A stretch of 64,000 bases of DNA from Chloroflexota bacterium (GTDB lineage: Bacteria > Chloroflexota > Anaerolineae > Anaerolineales > Anaerolineaceae), in assembly GCA_016838895.1 (NCBI GenBank), contig JAEKNU010000019.1, positions 1-64,000 on the forward strand, in the 5' to 3' direction. How positions within the stretch are numbered: position 1 is the first letter of the stretch; every line of letters starts with the position of its first letter. Under the pieces are notes generated by a model. That model had not been told where the DNA came from. It saw only the letters and a list, made by a program, of their open reading frames with translations, and ran no database searches. Of the stretch, positions 44,683 to 54,163 are shown one piece after another. A program made the translations under genes and the position numbers.

Positions 44683-46065
44683 TTATTTTTGCTCGCAATA
44701 ATAAACGAAGAACAATGCAAAAGCTTCGATTCCCATTGCCCAGCACTCTAAATCTAATTTTTCATTGGGGCTGTGAATGCGGTCATCTGCCAATCCAAAG
44801 CCAGTTAAAATTGATTCTACCCCTAAAATATCTTCCATTTGATTTACAACTGGAATACTACCGCCTTCCATTTTGTAAATGGGTTCAATATTCCAAATTT
44901 CTGATATTGCCTTTACTAATGATTTATTTGATAGGTGCTGCGGATTTGTTTTAGCCGCTTTTGCACCACTGCGGTATTCGATGTTCCAAGTAACTGTATC
45001 AGGTATATTGTGATCAATGAATTCCTGGAACAATTGATAGATTCGTTGTGGCTGTTGATTCTTCACCAATCGAATCGTAATTTTTGCTGTGGCTGAAGCA
45101 GGGATTATTGTTTTTGAGCCTTCTCCAGTGTAACCACCATACATACCGTTAACACTCAATGATGGTCGAATGCCAGTACGTTCAGGAACCGTGTATCCTG
45201 TCTCGCCCCATAAATTTGGTGCGCCAGTCTGAAATAGAATAATTTTTTCATTGGTTGGATTTTTATTAATAGACTCGCGTTCTTCAACAGAAAGATCCAA
45301 CACATTGTCATAGAAACCAGGTATTGCTATTTTGCCGTCCTTATTGTGTAATTTGTCAATAAGTGTACTGAGAACATGAATGGGGTTGTCAATTACACCG
45401 CCGTAGGAGCCAGAATGTAAATCATGATCAGGTCCAGAAACTGTTAGTTCCAGATCAACCATACCCCGTAAACCCAATGTAATAGCGGGGATACTTTTGG
45501 CTATCATCCCAGCATCTGGATTCAGTGCTAAATCAGCCTGCAAAAGATCCTTATGATCTATTAAAAATTGTTTTAAACTTGGGGAACCGCTTTCTTCCTC
45601 ACCTTCCAATATAAATTTAATTTTTATCTGACCAGGATAAAACTTTCGAAAAGCTGCCGCAGCGGCTGCAGTTGCGATAAATTGTCCTTTCATATCAGAT
45701 GCGCCACGGGCAAACATCTGACTGCCAATAATCGTTGGCGTGAATGGGGGCGTTTCCCATAATTCATCCGGATCGCTTGGCTGTACATCGTAATGTCCGT
45801 AGATAAGGATTGTCTTACAGGCTTCAGCTGAATCAACATCATTTGATTCAGCGACAACGATAGGGTGTTTGGGCGTCTCATACACAGTGGCAGTAAAATC
45901 CAGATCTTCTAAATAGGATTTTAGCCACTTTGCAGCTTTTTTTACATCATTAGCAAAATCAGGGTCAGTGGACACGGATGGTATTTTAATGAGTTCCATT
46001 AAATCATCCTGATATTTTGAAATATTTTCTTTAATATAAGTTAACATCTCTTGTTTGCTATTCAT
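44683..46065 (-). CDS. M20 family dipeptidase
   Basis: A 460-aa zinc exopeptidase. The metal and catalytic motifs are YGHYDVQP near 90, ARGASDMKGQ near 123-132, and the catalytic Glu plus ligand Glu in EGEEESGSPS near 155-164. The lid domain (residues 200-350) includes HSGSYGG and EYRSGAKA. It hydrolyses dipeptides or related amides. AAGGG lies before the ATG. It heads the minus-strand unit that continues with DUF1385. Confidence 0.92.
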   Translation of the reverse strand: MNSKQEMLTYIKENISKYQDDLMELIKIPSVSTDPDFANDVKKAAKWLKSYLEDLDFTATVYETPKHPIVVAESNDVDSAEACKTILIYGHYDVQPSDPDELWETPPFTPTIIGSQMFARGASDMKGQFIATAAAAAAFRKFYPGQIKIKFILEGEEESGSPSLKQFLIDHKDLLQADLALNPDAGMIAKSIPAITLGLRGMVDLELTVSGPDHDLHSGSYGGVIDNPIHVLSTLIDKLHNKDGKIAIPGFYDNVLDLSVEERESINKNPTNEKIILFQTGAPNLWGETGYTVPERTGIRPSLSVNGMYGGYTGEGSKTIIPASATAKITIRLVKNQQPQRIYQLFQEFIDHNIPDTVTWNIEYRSGAKAAKTNPQHLSNKSLVKAISEIWNIEPIYKMEGGSIPVVNQMEDILGVESILTGFGLADDRIHSPNEKLDLECWAMGIEAFALFFVYYCEQK

Positions 46066-46238
46066 TGTTTTCCCTTGTGTACTGCGATTATATTTTTCAA
46101 TTATATACTATTGGGGCGGGAATTTCATTTATTACATATAAGCATACTATAAGAAAAGGACTCAATTATGCTAAAATAATTGAACCAAGAATATAAATCA
46201 AAATATCATCACCCATTAAACAACAATGGAGATGGAAA

Positions 46239-47603
46239 ATGAAACTTATTACGAACGGTCGTCTGGTAACGTGGGATAATCCGAACCGAATTATTGAAGA
46301 CCATGCGATTTTAATTGATGGAAAAACAATAAAAGAAATTGATAATCAAGATCGTTTAGTAATCAAATATGCGGATGCTGAAAGAATCGATGCCAAGGGC
46401 AGTTTTGTGTTCCCAGGCAACATTTGTGCTCATACTCATTTTTATGGCGCTTTTGTGAGAGGAATGAGCATTCCTGGTACGCCTGCAAGGAATTTTCCAG
46501 AGATTCTAAGTAAGTTATGGTTTCCTCTTGATAAATCACTAAAACGGGAAGATATTCGTTATTCAGCGTTGGTTTGTTTGATTAATGCCATCAGGCATGG
46601 GACAACGACGTTGATTGATCATCATGCGTCAAGCACAATGATAGCGGGTTCTTTAGATGAAATTGCGAATGCAGTTGATGAAACGGGACTCAGAGCAGCA
46701 TTGTGTTATGAAGTAACTGATCGAAATGGGGAAGAAAATACGAATGATGCCATCAAGGAAAATCAGCGGTTTATTGAGTATGTAAAAAAGGAAAAACCGG
46801 CAGACGGCCGTCTATCTGCTCATTTTGGATTACATGCAAGTTTAACCCTTAGTGAACAAACACTGGAACGATGTCGAAAAGCCGTTTCAGATGATGTTGG
46901 GTTCCATATTCATGTGGGAGAGGATTCAGCCGATCAATACGACAGCATTCAAAAATGCGGACTGCGCGTAGTCGATAGATTGTTCAAGCATGGCCTCCTG
47001 GGGGAAAGAAGTATTGCAGTACATGCCGTGCATGTTGACCAAAAGGAATTAGAACTTCTGAAAGAAACAAAAACCTGGGTAACCCATCAACCACGTTCCA
47101 ATATGAACAATGCTGTTGGTGTTGCTTCAGTTGAATCAATGTTACGGGCGGGTATCCGTGTATGTATGGGAAATGATGGCTTTTCAAATGCGATGTGGGA
47201 AGAATGGAAAACAGGTTATTTCCTGCATAAATTGAATCAACGAGATCCACGGGTTATGCCGGCCACCACTATTGTTCAAATGGCTGTATATAATAATGCC
47301 GCATTAGCTTCTCAGGTATTTGACGAAACAATTGGTGTGATAAAACCCGGCGCACTTGCTGACCTGATATTTGTTGAATATCATCCCATAACGCCGATCA
47401 ATGAAGGGAATTTGCCCTGGCATATCATTATGGGATTTAATGAAAGTATGATTAATTCCACAATGGTTAATGGTCAAATGATCATGGAAAATCGTGAATT
47501 AAAAACGGTAGATGAAGAAAAAATTGCCTATTATGCTGAGAAAATTCTGGTTCCTGAAGTATGGAAAAGATTCCAGGCTCAGTATAAAGAGAAAAGGAGA
47601 TAA
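46239..47603 (+). CDS. ssnA: SsnA-type putative aminohydrolase
   Basis: A 454-aa amidohydrolase-superfamily enzyme. The metal ligands appear in CAHTHFYG near 65, HIHVGED near 225, AVHAVHVD near 260 and GNDGFSN near 310. The signature TTTLIDHHASSTMIAGSLDE and LCYEVTDRNGEEN match SsnA, a protein almost always encoded with selenium-dependent molybdenum hydroxylases. GGAGATGG precedes the ATG. It opens the plus-strand block ending with the YqeC-MocA fusion. The substrate is not established; cyclic amidine hydrolysis is a family inference. Confidence 0.85.
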   Translation: MKLITNGRLVTWDNPNRIIEDHAILIDGKTIKEIDNQDRLVIKYADAERIDAKGSFVFPGNICAHTHFYGAFVRGMSIPGTPARNFPEILSKLWFPLDKSLKREDIRYSALVCLINAIRHGTTTLIDHHASSTMIAGSLDEIANAVDETGLRAALCYEVTDRNGEENTNDAIKENQRFIEYVKKEKPADGRLSAHFGLHASLTLSEQTLERCRKAVSDDVGFHIHVGEDSADQYDSIQKCGLRVVDRLFKHGLLGERSIAVHAVHVDQKELELLKETKTWVTHQPRSNMNNAVGVASVESMLRAGIRVCMGNDGFSNAMWEEWKTGYFLHKLNQRDPRVMPATTIVQMAVYNNAALASQVFDETIGVIKPGALADLIFVEYHPITPINEGNLPWHIIMGFNESMINSTMVNGQMIMENRELKTVDEEKIAYYAEKILVPEVWKRFQAQYKEKRR

Positions 47604-47604
47604 A

Positions 47605-48297
47605 TTGGATACGTCACTCGTGGAAAATAAAACAATTGCAATTATTGGTGGCACAGGAAACGAAGGGAAAGGTTTAGCGTATCGATGGGCAAAATCCGGT
47701 ATGTCAGTCATTATTGGCTCCAGAACTTTGGAAAAAGCACAAAAAGCAGTTGAAGAAATAGCACAGATGTCAAAAGAAAAGGCGTTCTCCTTATCAGCGA
47801 TGGAAAATATGGAGGCGGCTGCTTCAGCGGATATTATTGTCCTCACTGTGCCATATAAAGTTCATGCAACAATGATACAAACTATTGCACCACATTGTAT
47901 AGGAAAAATTGTTGTCGACGTAACTGTTCCTCTAAATCCTCCAAAAGTTACGAAAGTATATGTGCCTGATGCTGGCAGCGCAGCACAGGAAGCTCAAATT
48001 ATTTTAGGAGATGAAGTATCTGTCGTAGCAGCTTTCCAAAATGTTTCTTTCGAGCATTTGTTAAGTGATAATGAAATTAACTGTGATGTGCTTGTCAGTG
48101 GGAAAGGAAAAATTTCTCGTTCTGTCGTTATACAATTGGTTGAACTGGCAGGTATGATTGGTTGGGATGCAGGCCCTATTGAAAATTCCGTCGTGGTTGA
48201 AGGTTTAACGTCAATTCTTATAGGAATTAATAAGGAAAATGGAGTGAAATCTTCAGGCATTCGAATTAGCGGCATTCCAGGGAAAAGTGTACTTTAA
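47605..48297 (+). CDS. npdG: F420-dependent NADP oxidoreductase (NpdG)
   Basis: Exchanges hydride between reduced F420 and NADP. The 230-aa protein has the NADP-binding IIGGTGNEGKGLAYRW and the phosphate-contacting GSRTLEKA, then VLTVPYK, VDVTVPLNPP and VVAAFQNVS, all typical of this family. The start is TTG at 47605, preceded by GGAG at 5 nt and just after the ssnA stop. The longer open frame from 47512 would lie inside ssnA. Confidence 0.87.
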   Translation: MDTSLVENKTIAIIGGTGNEGKGLAYRWAKSGMSVIIGSRTLEKAQKAVEEIAQMSKEKAFSLSAMENMEAAASADIIVLTVPYKVHATMIQTIAPHCIGKIVVDVTVPLNPPKVTKVYVPDAGSAAQEAQIILGDEVSVVAAFQNVSFEHLLSDNEINCDVLVSGKGKISRSVVIQLVELAGMIGWDAGPIENSVVVEGLTSILIGINKENGVKSSGIRISGIPGKSVL

Positions 48298-48300
48298 AAA

Positions 48301-49086
48301 ATGAACCTGATTGGAAATCCTTCACTCACCATAACACCGATATACGGAATTCCGGATATTGATAAACATACAGCGCTTGAAGAAGCGATCTTGATTTCTA
48401 TAAAGAATCTAGACATTGATGTCATTGATAACGATATTCTTGTTCTGGCACAGAAAATTGTCTCCAAAAACGAAGATCGTTATATCAATTACGCAAAATT
48501 GACACCCTCAAAAGAAGCCCTGGAAATTGCGTCAGAATGTGGAAAAGACCCACAATTTGTTCAGTTGGTATTGGATGAATCAAATGCAGTTATTCGGGTT
48601 GCTCCAGGAATATTAATTGTAGAACATAGATCCGGGTTTATATCTGCTAATGCCGGTATTGATCATTCGAACATAAAGGGTTCTACAAATCCTGAAGAGA
48701 AATGGGCTTTACTGATTCCTGAAGATGCGGATGAATCTGCTAGAAAAATTAGAATGGCTATTGCAGAAATAACTGATAAAAATATCGCAGTTTTAATCAT
48801 CGATTCTCATGGAAGAGCCTGGAGACAGGGCACTGTCGGAGTTTCAATTGGTTTTTCCGGTTTACCTGCCCTGATAGATATGCGTGGGAAGGCAGATTTA
48901 TATGGGAATATTTTGCAATCAACCATTATCTGTGCAGTTGATGAACTGGCTGCGGGTGCCTCATTAGTTATGGGGCAAACCAACGAAGCTATCCCGGCTG
49001 TTCTCGTCAGAGGATTTCCATATCTTCTGAGTGATGGAAAGTTTTCAAATTTATTACGGTCAAGGGAGTCAGATTTATTTCGATGA
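48301..49086 (+). CDS. cofE: F420-0:gamma-glutamyl ligase
   Basis: Adds glutamate residues to coenzyme F420-0 using GTP. The 261-aa protein has PIYGIPDI near 14-21, DILVLAQKIVSK, the hallmark SANAGIDHSN near 118-127, LLIPEDADESA, IDSHGRAWRQGTVGVSIG near 160-177 and VDELAAGASLVMGQ. It starts 3 nt after npdG and overlaps the next gene by ATGA. It is a single-domain CofE, without the C-terminal reductase found in actinobacterial FbiB. Confidence 0.93.
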   Translation: MNLIGNPSLTITPIYGIPDIDKHTALEEAILISIKNLDIDVIDNDILVLAQKIVSKNEDRYINYAKLTPSKEALEIASECGKDPQFVQLVLDESNAVIRVAPGILIVEHRSGFISANAGIDHSNIKGSTNPEEKWALLIPEDADESARKIRMAIAEITDKNIAVLIIDSHGRAWRQGTVGVSIGFSGLPALIDMRGKADLYGNILQSTIICAVDELAAGASLVMGQTNEAIPAVLVRGFPYLLSDGKFSNLLRSRESDLFR

Positions 49087-49631
49087 CATTTTACACTTTA
49101 GCAAGTCCAATCAATATTGATGAGAATTCAAAAATTCATGCGATATGGAATGAATTGGATTTAACGTGTAATGTAAATCATGTAAAGTACTCACCGATTC
49201 CACATTTTTCATGGATTACCTTCAAAGGAATTAATAACCACGCATTGTTAAATGAAAAACTTCATCAATGGGCTGGTGGATTTGATCCTTTTCAGATAAA
49301 AGTTAGTGGGTTAGGTATCTTCCAGGGTGAACAGCCCATTGTTTATTTGCCAATAGTAAGAACATCTCAATTATCTAAACTCCATTCTGGTTTACTTAAA
49401 CACATTGATCAATACATTGAAGATGCATCATCATTCTATTTTTCTGAGAATTGGATGCCGCATATTACATTAGCAATTCGTGACATAACGCTAGAAAATT
49501 TATCTTGTGCAGTGGGTCAATGTATGCAGTTTGATCTGACTTTTCGCTTAAATATTGATCACCTTGCTATACTGTATATGGATGAAAAGTCATTTGGTAT
49601 ACAGCAAACGTTTCCATTTGGAACGACATAG
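49083..49631 (+). CDS. 2H phosphoesterase (2'-5' RNA ligase-like)
   Basis: A 182-aa protein of the 2H superfamily. The two catalytic HxT/S motifs are PHFSWIT near 41-47 and PHITLA near 123-128. Relatives hydrolyse or ligate 2',5'- or cyclic phosphodiesters. It overlaps cofE by 4 nt and precedes cofC, so it is translated with the F420 genes. A role in F420 phosphodiester chemistry is speculation. Confidence 0.8.
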   Translation: MTFYTLASPINIDENSKIHAIWNELDLTCNVNHVKYSPIPHFSWITFKGINNHALLNEKLHQWAGGFDPFQIKVSGLGIFQGEQPIVYLPIVRTSQLSKLHSGLLKHIDQYIEDASSFYFSENWMPHITLAIRDITLENLSCAVGQCMQFDLTFRLNIDHLAILYMDEKSFGIQQTFPFGTT

Positions 49632-49652
49632 TTTTTTCCGTGGAGGAAAGCA

Positions 49653-50264
49653 ATGAATCTCTGGGCTGTCATCCCAGTAAAACCATTGAAAAGGTTGCGT
49701 TCGGATCACAATAATACACTAACTGATGATGAGTGGTCAAAATTAAATACAACCATGCTGGAATCGATCATTCAGGCGATTCGTAATGTGCAAGGTGTTG
49801 AGGAAATTCTGGTGGTTAGCAAAGATACTTTCTTGCTATCCATTGCAAGGGATAGGAATGTAAAAACACTTCATGAAGGGAGTGGTTCGGATATCAATAC
49901 GGCATTGAAGCGTGCTGCAACAGTTGCGTCAATGTATAAATCTCATTCGCTGCTGGTTTTGGCAGCAGACCTGCCTTTAATTACAACAGATGATGTTGAA
50001 TCATTCATTAATATATCATCAATGCAGCCAGAAATGGTTATTGCACCAGATCGACGGAATATTGGAACAAATGCGATATTATTAAATCCATTAAGTACAA
50101 ATTACCGTTTTCAATTTGGTGGCAATTCTTTTGATAAACACTTGAGTGAGGCACAAAGATTGCAATATCATATCGCCATAAGCGATTTAAAGTCATTAAG
50201 AATTGATATTGACTCCCCTGAAGATTTTGAATGGATAAAAGAACAGTATTTAAAATCTATATAG
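49653..50264 (+). CDS. cofC: 2-phospholactate/PEP guanylyltransferase
   Basis: Makes the guanylylated three-carbon precursor used for F420 side-chain formation. The 203-aa protein begins WAVIPVKPLKRLRS, has EILVVSKD, SDINTALKRA, the metal-binding LAADLPLITTDD near 108-119 and IAPDRRNIGTNAILL, then RIDIDSPED. GTGGAGG precedes the ATG. cofD, cofG and cofH were not seen in this window, so the F420 pathway must be completed elsewhere. Confidence 0.92.
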   Translation: MNLWAVIPVKPLKRLRSDHNNTLTDDEWSKLNTTMLESIIQAIRNVQGVEEILVVSKDTFLLSIARDRNVKTLHEGSGSDINTALKRAATVASMYKSHSLLVLAADLPLITTDDVESFINISSMQPEMVIAPDRRNIGTNAILLNPLSTNYRFQFGGNSFDKHLSEAQRLQYHIAISDLKSLRIDIDSPEDFEWIKEQYLKSI

Positions 50265-50293
50265 CTTGATTTACCCTTGATAAGGAGAAAATA

Positions 50294-51292
50294 ATGTCGG
50301 AAAAAGTTGCCTTGTATTTGCAAGACTCCCATGATATTCGTGAAGGTCTGGATTGGGTTAAATATGCAGAAGAAAAAGGATTTGATGCCGTATGGCAAGC
50401 TGAAAGTCGTTTGGTTCGCGACGCTATTGTTCCGATGGCTGCGTATGCAGCAGTAACAGAAAAAATTAAAGTTGGTTCAGGTGTGATAAACAACTGGACA
50501 AGAAATATTGGTCTATTGGCAGCAACTTATTTAACCTTGGATGATTTGGCTCCAGACCGCATTATCTGTGGTATTGGCGCATGGTGGGATCCGCTTGCAA
50601 AAAATGTTGGTATTAATCGCAGGAAACCCCTTTTAGCAATGAAAGAAACAGTTATGGTTATGAAGCGCTTGTTAAATATGGAGCGGGTAACTTTTCATGG
50701 TGAACACATCCATGTTGATAACATCGAGTTGGATGTTGTGCATGGCCGCAGAGAGCCGCGCAATGTTCCAATTTATATTGGGGCAACCGGTGACAGAATG
50801 ATGGAATTAACCGGTGAGATTGTTGATGGTGTGGTGCTCAACTATTGTGTTGCCCCTGAATATAATCTGAAGGCAATGGATTTATTAGACCGTGGAGCTA
50901 AGAAATCAGGACGCAGGGTAGATGATATTGATCGTCCGCAGCTAATTGTTTGCTCAGTAGATCATGATCATGACAAAGCCATCGATGCATCTCGTCAATT
51001 GTTGACTCATTATCTGGCGCAACAACCGCATATCGCTAAAGCATCCGGTGTGTCAGATGAGGTTGTTGGAAAAATACAATCCATATTAGGTTGGCCTGCC
51101 ACTCATGAGCAAATTGAACAGGCAAAGCATCTTGTTCCAGTTGAATTGGTACATCGCATCACCGCATCAGGTACACCCGAAGAAGCCAAACAAAAAGTTG
51201 CCGAGTATAGAAAAAATGGATGTACCTGCCCAATCCTTTATTCTGCAGGTGGTGATGTAAAATTGCTTATCGAAACATTTGCTACCAAATAG
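50294..51292 (+). CDS. LLM-class F420-dependent oxidoreductase
   Basis: A 332-aa TIM-barrel enzyme of the luciferase-like family. It shows [49 protein letters not shown] and [16 protein letters not shown]. This pattern is closest to methylene-tetrahydromethanopterin-reductase-like F420 enzymes rather than FMN-dependent monooxygenases. It lies 29 nt after cofC with its own AAGGAG site, so it is a probable user of the cofactor. The substrate is unknown. Confidence 0.85.
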   Translation: MSEKVALYLQDSHDIREGLDWVKYAEEKGFDAVWQAESRLVRDAIVPMAAYAAVTEKIKVGSGVINNWTRNIGLLAATYLTLDDLAPDRIICGIGAWWDPLAKNVGINRRKPLLAMKETVMVMKRLLNMERVTFHGEHIHVDNIELDVVHGRREPRNVPIYIGATGDRMMELTGEIVDGVVLNYCVAPEYNLKAMDLLDRGAKKSGRRVDDIDRPQLIVCSVDHDHDKAIDASRQLLTHYLAQQPHIAKASGVSDEVVGKIQSILGWPATHEQIEQAKHLVPVELVHRITASGTPEEAKQKVAEYRKNGCTCPILYSAGGDVKLLIETFATK

Positions 51293-51324
51293 TGGTATTT
51301 AATGATAAATGAAACCCGTTCATG

Positions 51325-51330
51325 TATAAT
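51325..51330 (+). promoter_or_regulatory. Possible -10 box upstream of pyrophosphatase
   Basis: Perfect TATAAT in the 72-nt gap after the LLM gene, 34 nt before the ATG at 51365. No good -35 hexamer is found at 16-18 nt. Confidence 0.35.
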
Positions 51331-51364
51331 GTTACTTATTTGAGATACTATAAGGACTTCATAC

Positions 51365-52711
51365 ATGTTAACATCGATATATGTAATAGGACATTTAAAC
51401 CCGGATACTGACTCAATCGCTTCTGCGATTGGTTATGCCTGGTTATTGCGTGAACGGGATAATGTAGATGCAATTGCAGCCCGGGCAGGTGCTATAAATA
51501 CACAATCTGCCTGGGTTTTAAAAAAGGTTGAACTTGAATCCCCCTTTCTATTAAATGATGCGTCACCCCGTTTCTTGTCAGTAATGCGTAGATTAGATAC
51601 AACAACAATTGATAAACCGCTTAAAGATGCCTGGGCGATTGCAAGTCGCACTGGTGGTGTTGCACCGATATTAGCTGAAGATGGTAAACCTTACGGTCTG
51701 ATTAACGGTAGAAGCCTTTTTCGTTTTTTAAGTCAGAAAGTTGGTACGCATCCCAATCAGCAAATGCAAAAGATAAGTGATATATTGCAGATGCCTTGTC
51801 ATGAAGCCGCAGAAACGGTTGTGCCCAAGTTTCAGGGGTCTACAAAAATTCGTGATGTAATCAATCGTATATTACGTGAAGAAAGCGATGAGTTTTTTGT
51901 AGTAGACGAGAAAAGCAATTATCTGGGGATCTGCCGTCAGAGAGATCTTTTGCATCCACCGCGGTTAAAACTTATTCTTGTAGACCATAACGAAGCTCAA
52001 CAGGCTGTTAGTTCACTTGATGAGGCTGAATTACTGGAAGTTATTGATCATCATCGCCTAGGCAACCCATCAACACATATGCCAATCAAATTTTTCGTGG
52101 ACATCGTAGGTAGCACATCCACGCTTATCTCGGAAAGAATTGAAGAGGCAGGGTTAAGTGCTCCACCTGCGATAGCTGGTATTATGTTGGCTGGTATCTT
52201 AGCTGATACGCTGATATTAACTTCACCCACCACAACCGAAAGGGATCATATTGCAGCAGAACGGTTAGGCCGCTGGGCATTTATATCAGGATCACCTTTA
52301 GAGGGTCAGGATATTCAGTCCTTTGGACAGGAAGTAATTACTGCTGGCGCCGGACTAGGAGTGCGCACTCCTTCAGATATTGTTTCCAGTGATATGAAAA
52401 CGTATCAGGCAGGCGGCTATGAATTTGCAATATCTCAGGCTGAAGTAAGTGATCATCGAGAGGTAAGCAAGTATCTTGAGACATTATCGAATGCTTTGTC
52501 TGATCTTCAGGAATCTAAAGGGCTTGATTTCACTGTATTGATGATTACGGATGTGGTTCGTGGATCGAGCAGGCTTATTATCCATAACTCGCCACCCCTA
52601 TTAGAAGAATTACCTTATGCACCGTTGGCAGATGGGACACGCCTGGCTGAAGGTGTTGTCTCTCGAAAAAAGCAATTACTACCAGCCATTTTTGGCTTAT
52701 TGGAAGACTAA
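51365..52711 (+). CDS. ppaC: Family II pyrophosphatase with CBS domains
   Basis: Hydrolyses soluble PPi in a Mn/Co-dependent way. The 448-aa protein starts with the DHH motif GHLNPDTDSIASAIGYA. CBS-like repeats fill about 75-195 (VAPILAEDGKPYGLI and FFVVDEKSNYLGI). DHH motifs continue with LVDHNE and EVIDHH, then the C-terminal DHHA2 domain with SRKKQLLPAI. CBS domains in this family bind adenine nucleotides and regulate activity. No DRTGG domain is apparent. AAGGA precedes the ATG. It lies between F420 and molybdenum hydroxylase genes. Confidence 0.9.
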   Translation: MLTSIYVIGHLNPDTDSIASAIGYAWLLRERDNVDAIAARAGAINTQSAWVLKKVELESPFLLNDASPRFLSVMRRLDTTTIDKPLKDAWAIASRTGGVAPILAEDGKPYGLINGRSLFRFLSQKVGTHPNQQMQKISDILQMPCHEAAETVVPKFQGSTKIRDVINRILREESDEFFVVDEKSNYLGICRQRDLLHPPRLKLILVDHNEAQQAVSSLDEAELLEVIDHHRLGNPSTHMPIKFFVDIVGSTSTLISERIEEAGLSAPPAIAGIMLAGILADTLILTSPTTTERDHIAAERLGRWAFISGSPLEGQDIQSFGQEVITAGAGLGVRTPSDIVSSDMKTYQAGGYEFAISQAEVSDHREVSKYLETLSNALSDLQESKGLDFTVLMITDVVRGSSRLIIHNSPPLLEELPYAPLADGTRLAEGVVSRKKQLLPAIFGLLED

Positions 52712-52729
52712 TTTTATTGGAGGGCAATA

Positions 52730-54163
52730 ATGTGGAAATCATATTTTCAGGCTAAAACAATATCAGACGCTCTCAAGCAGCTATCCGCTTATGCCGGTAA
52801 AGCAAAGATTATTGCAGGTGCTACTGATTTAATGCTGGAAATGGAGCATAAGCTTCATCCGGAGATTGAACAATTAATTGATATTACCAGAATTCCAGAA
52901 TTGGATCAGATTGTCTTAGATGAGGATGACGTTATTCATATTGGACCAATGGTGACCCATAATCATGTTGTCGCATCAAAATTAATTCGTGAACGCGCTC
53001 TTCCATTGGCAATCGCTTCATGGGAAGTCGGTTCACCACAAATTAGAAACCGTGGCACAATAGTTGGAAATATTGTTACCGCTTCACCAGCCAATGACAC
53101 GATCTCGCCACTTATTGCATTAGAGGCTTCAGTACTTATCGGTTCAAAAAATCAGAACAAATTAGTAAATTTAAAAGATTTTTATACTGGTATCCGGAAA
53201 ACGATATTACAACCTGATGAGATGGTTTTAGAAATACAATTTAAGGCACTAAATGAAAACCAGCGCGGCACATTTATTAAATATGCATTGCGCAAGGCAC
53301 AAGCGATTTCAGTTGTAAATATTGCACTTGTACTGGATATAGCCGATGACAAAATATATGATGCCAGGGTTGCTTTCGGTGCAGTTTCACCTGTTATACA
53401 GCGATCCACTGCACTGGAGCAGAAATTATCCGGGAAGAAACTAAATACAGAGTTAATTGAGTACATCAAAGGCGAAGCAGCGAATGAAGTTTTCCCAATT
53501 ACAGATATTCGAAGCTCTGCTGATTTCAGAAAACATATTGTTTCTGTGATTACCGAAAAAGCATTGCAATTTTGTCAAACAGGTCAGAAAGATTTCCCGA
53601 TTCCAAATGAACCTGTTTTATTGTGGGGAAAAGGGGGTCAGCAATCATCAAATAAAAAGGAAGGGCCTAGTTTTTGGCAGGACGAATCTATGCCTATTGA
53701 AGTTACGATTAATGGTGTAGAAAAGAAGATTTATACTGGACATCATAAATCGTTATTACGGTTTATTCGCGAGGATGTTGGTTTAATCGGGACGAAAGAA
53801 GGTTGTGCAGAAGGGGAGTGTGGTGCATGCACTGTTTTTCTGGATGGAATCGCTGTGATGAGCTGTTTGGTTCCCGCACCCAGAGCACATCAGGCCAAAA
53901 TCGATACGATTGAGGGTCTGGTACAGGGTGGTGAATTGCACGCGGTACAACAAGCATTTATTGATAAAAATGCCGTTCAATGTGGGTATTGCACGCCTGG
54001 ATTCATTATGTCCGCTGCAAAATTACTTGAAGAATTTGAAAACCCGACAATTGATCAGATAAAACAAGGCATAACCGGGAATTTATGCCGATGTACGGGT
54101 TATTACTCAATCGTTGAAGCGATTCATGCTGCTTCAGAAGGAAAAACTAATGGGAAACTATAA
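52730..54163 (+). CDS. Fused FAD and 2Fe-2S subunit of a molybdenum hydroxylase
   Basis: A 477-aa fusion of the medium and small subunits of a xanthine-dehydrogenase-type enzyme. Residues 1-285 are the FAD domain (AGATDLMLEM and IRNRGTIVGNIVTASPANDT). After a linker, residues 325-470 carry both iron-sulfur motifs: the plant-type CAEGECGAC starting at Cys359 and the QCGYCTPGF...GNLCRCTGYY cluster. It passes electrons from the molybdenum subunit to FAD and then an acceptor. GGAGGG precedes the ATG. The next gene overlaps by 14 nt. Confidence 0.92.
   Translation: MWKSYFQAKTISDALKQLSAYAGKAKIIAGATDLMLEMEHKLHPEIEQLIDITRIPELDQIVLDEDDVIHIGPMVTHNHVVASKLIRERALPLAIASWEVGSPQIRNRGTIVGNIVTASPANDTISPLIALEASVLIGSKNQNKLVNLKDFYTGIRKTILQPDEMVLEIQFKALNENQRGTFIKYALRKAQAISVVNIALVLDIADDKIYDARVAFGAVSPVIQRSTALEQKLSGKKLNTELIEYIKGEAANEVFPITDIRSSADFRKHIVSVITEKALQFCQTGQKDFPIPNEPVLLWGKGGQQSSNKKEGPSFWQDESMPIEVTINGVEKKIYTGHHKSLLRFIREDVGLIGTKEGCAEGECGACTVFLDGIAVMSCLVPAPRAHQAKIDTIEGLVQGGELHAVQQAFIDKNAVQCGYCTPGFIMSAAKLLEEFENPTIDQIKQGITGNLCRCTGYYSIVEAIHAASEGKTNGKL

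Noticed and set aside
46066-46238. Upstream region of ssnA checked for a purine or molybdenum-cofactor riboswitch
   Set aside because: It is AT-rich with -10-like boxes (for example TATAAT motifs facing the M20 gene) but has no stable conserved stems.
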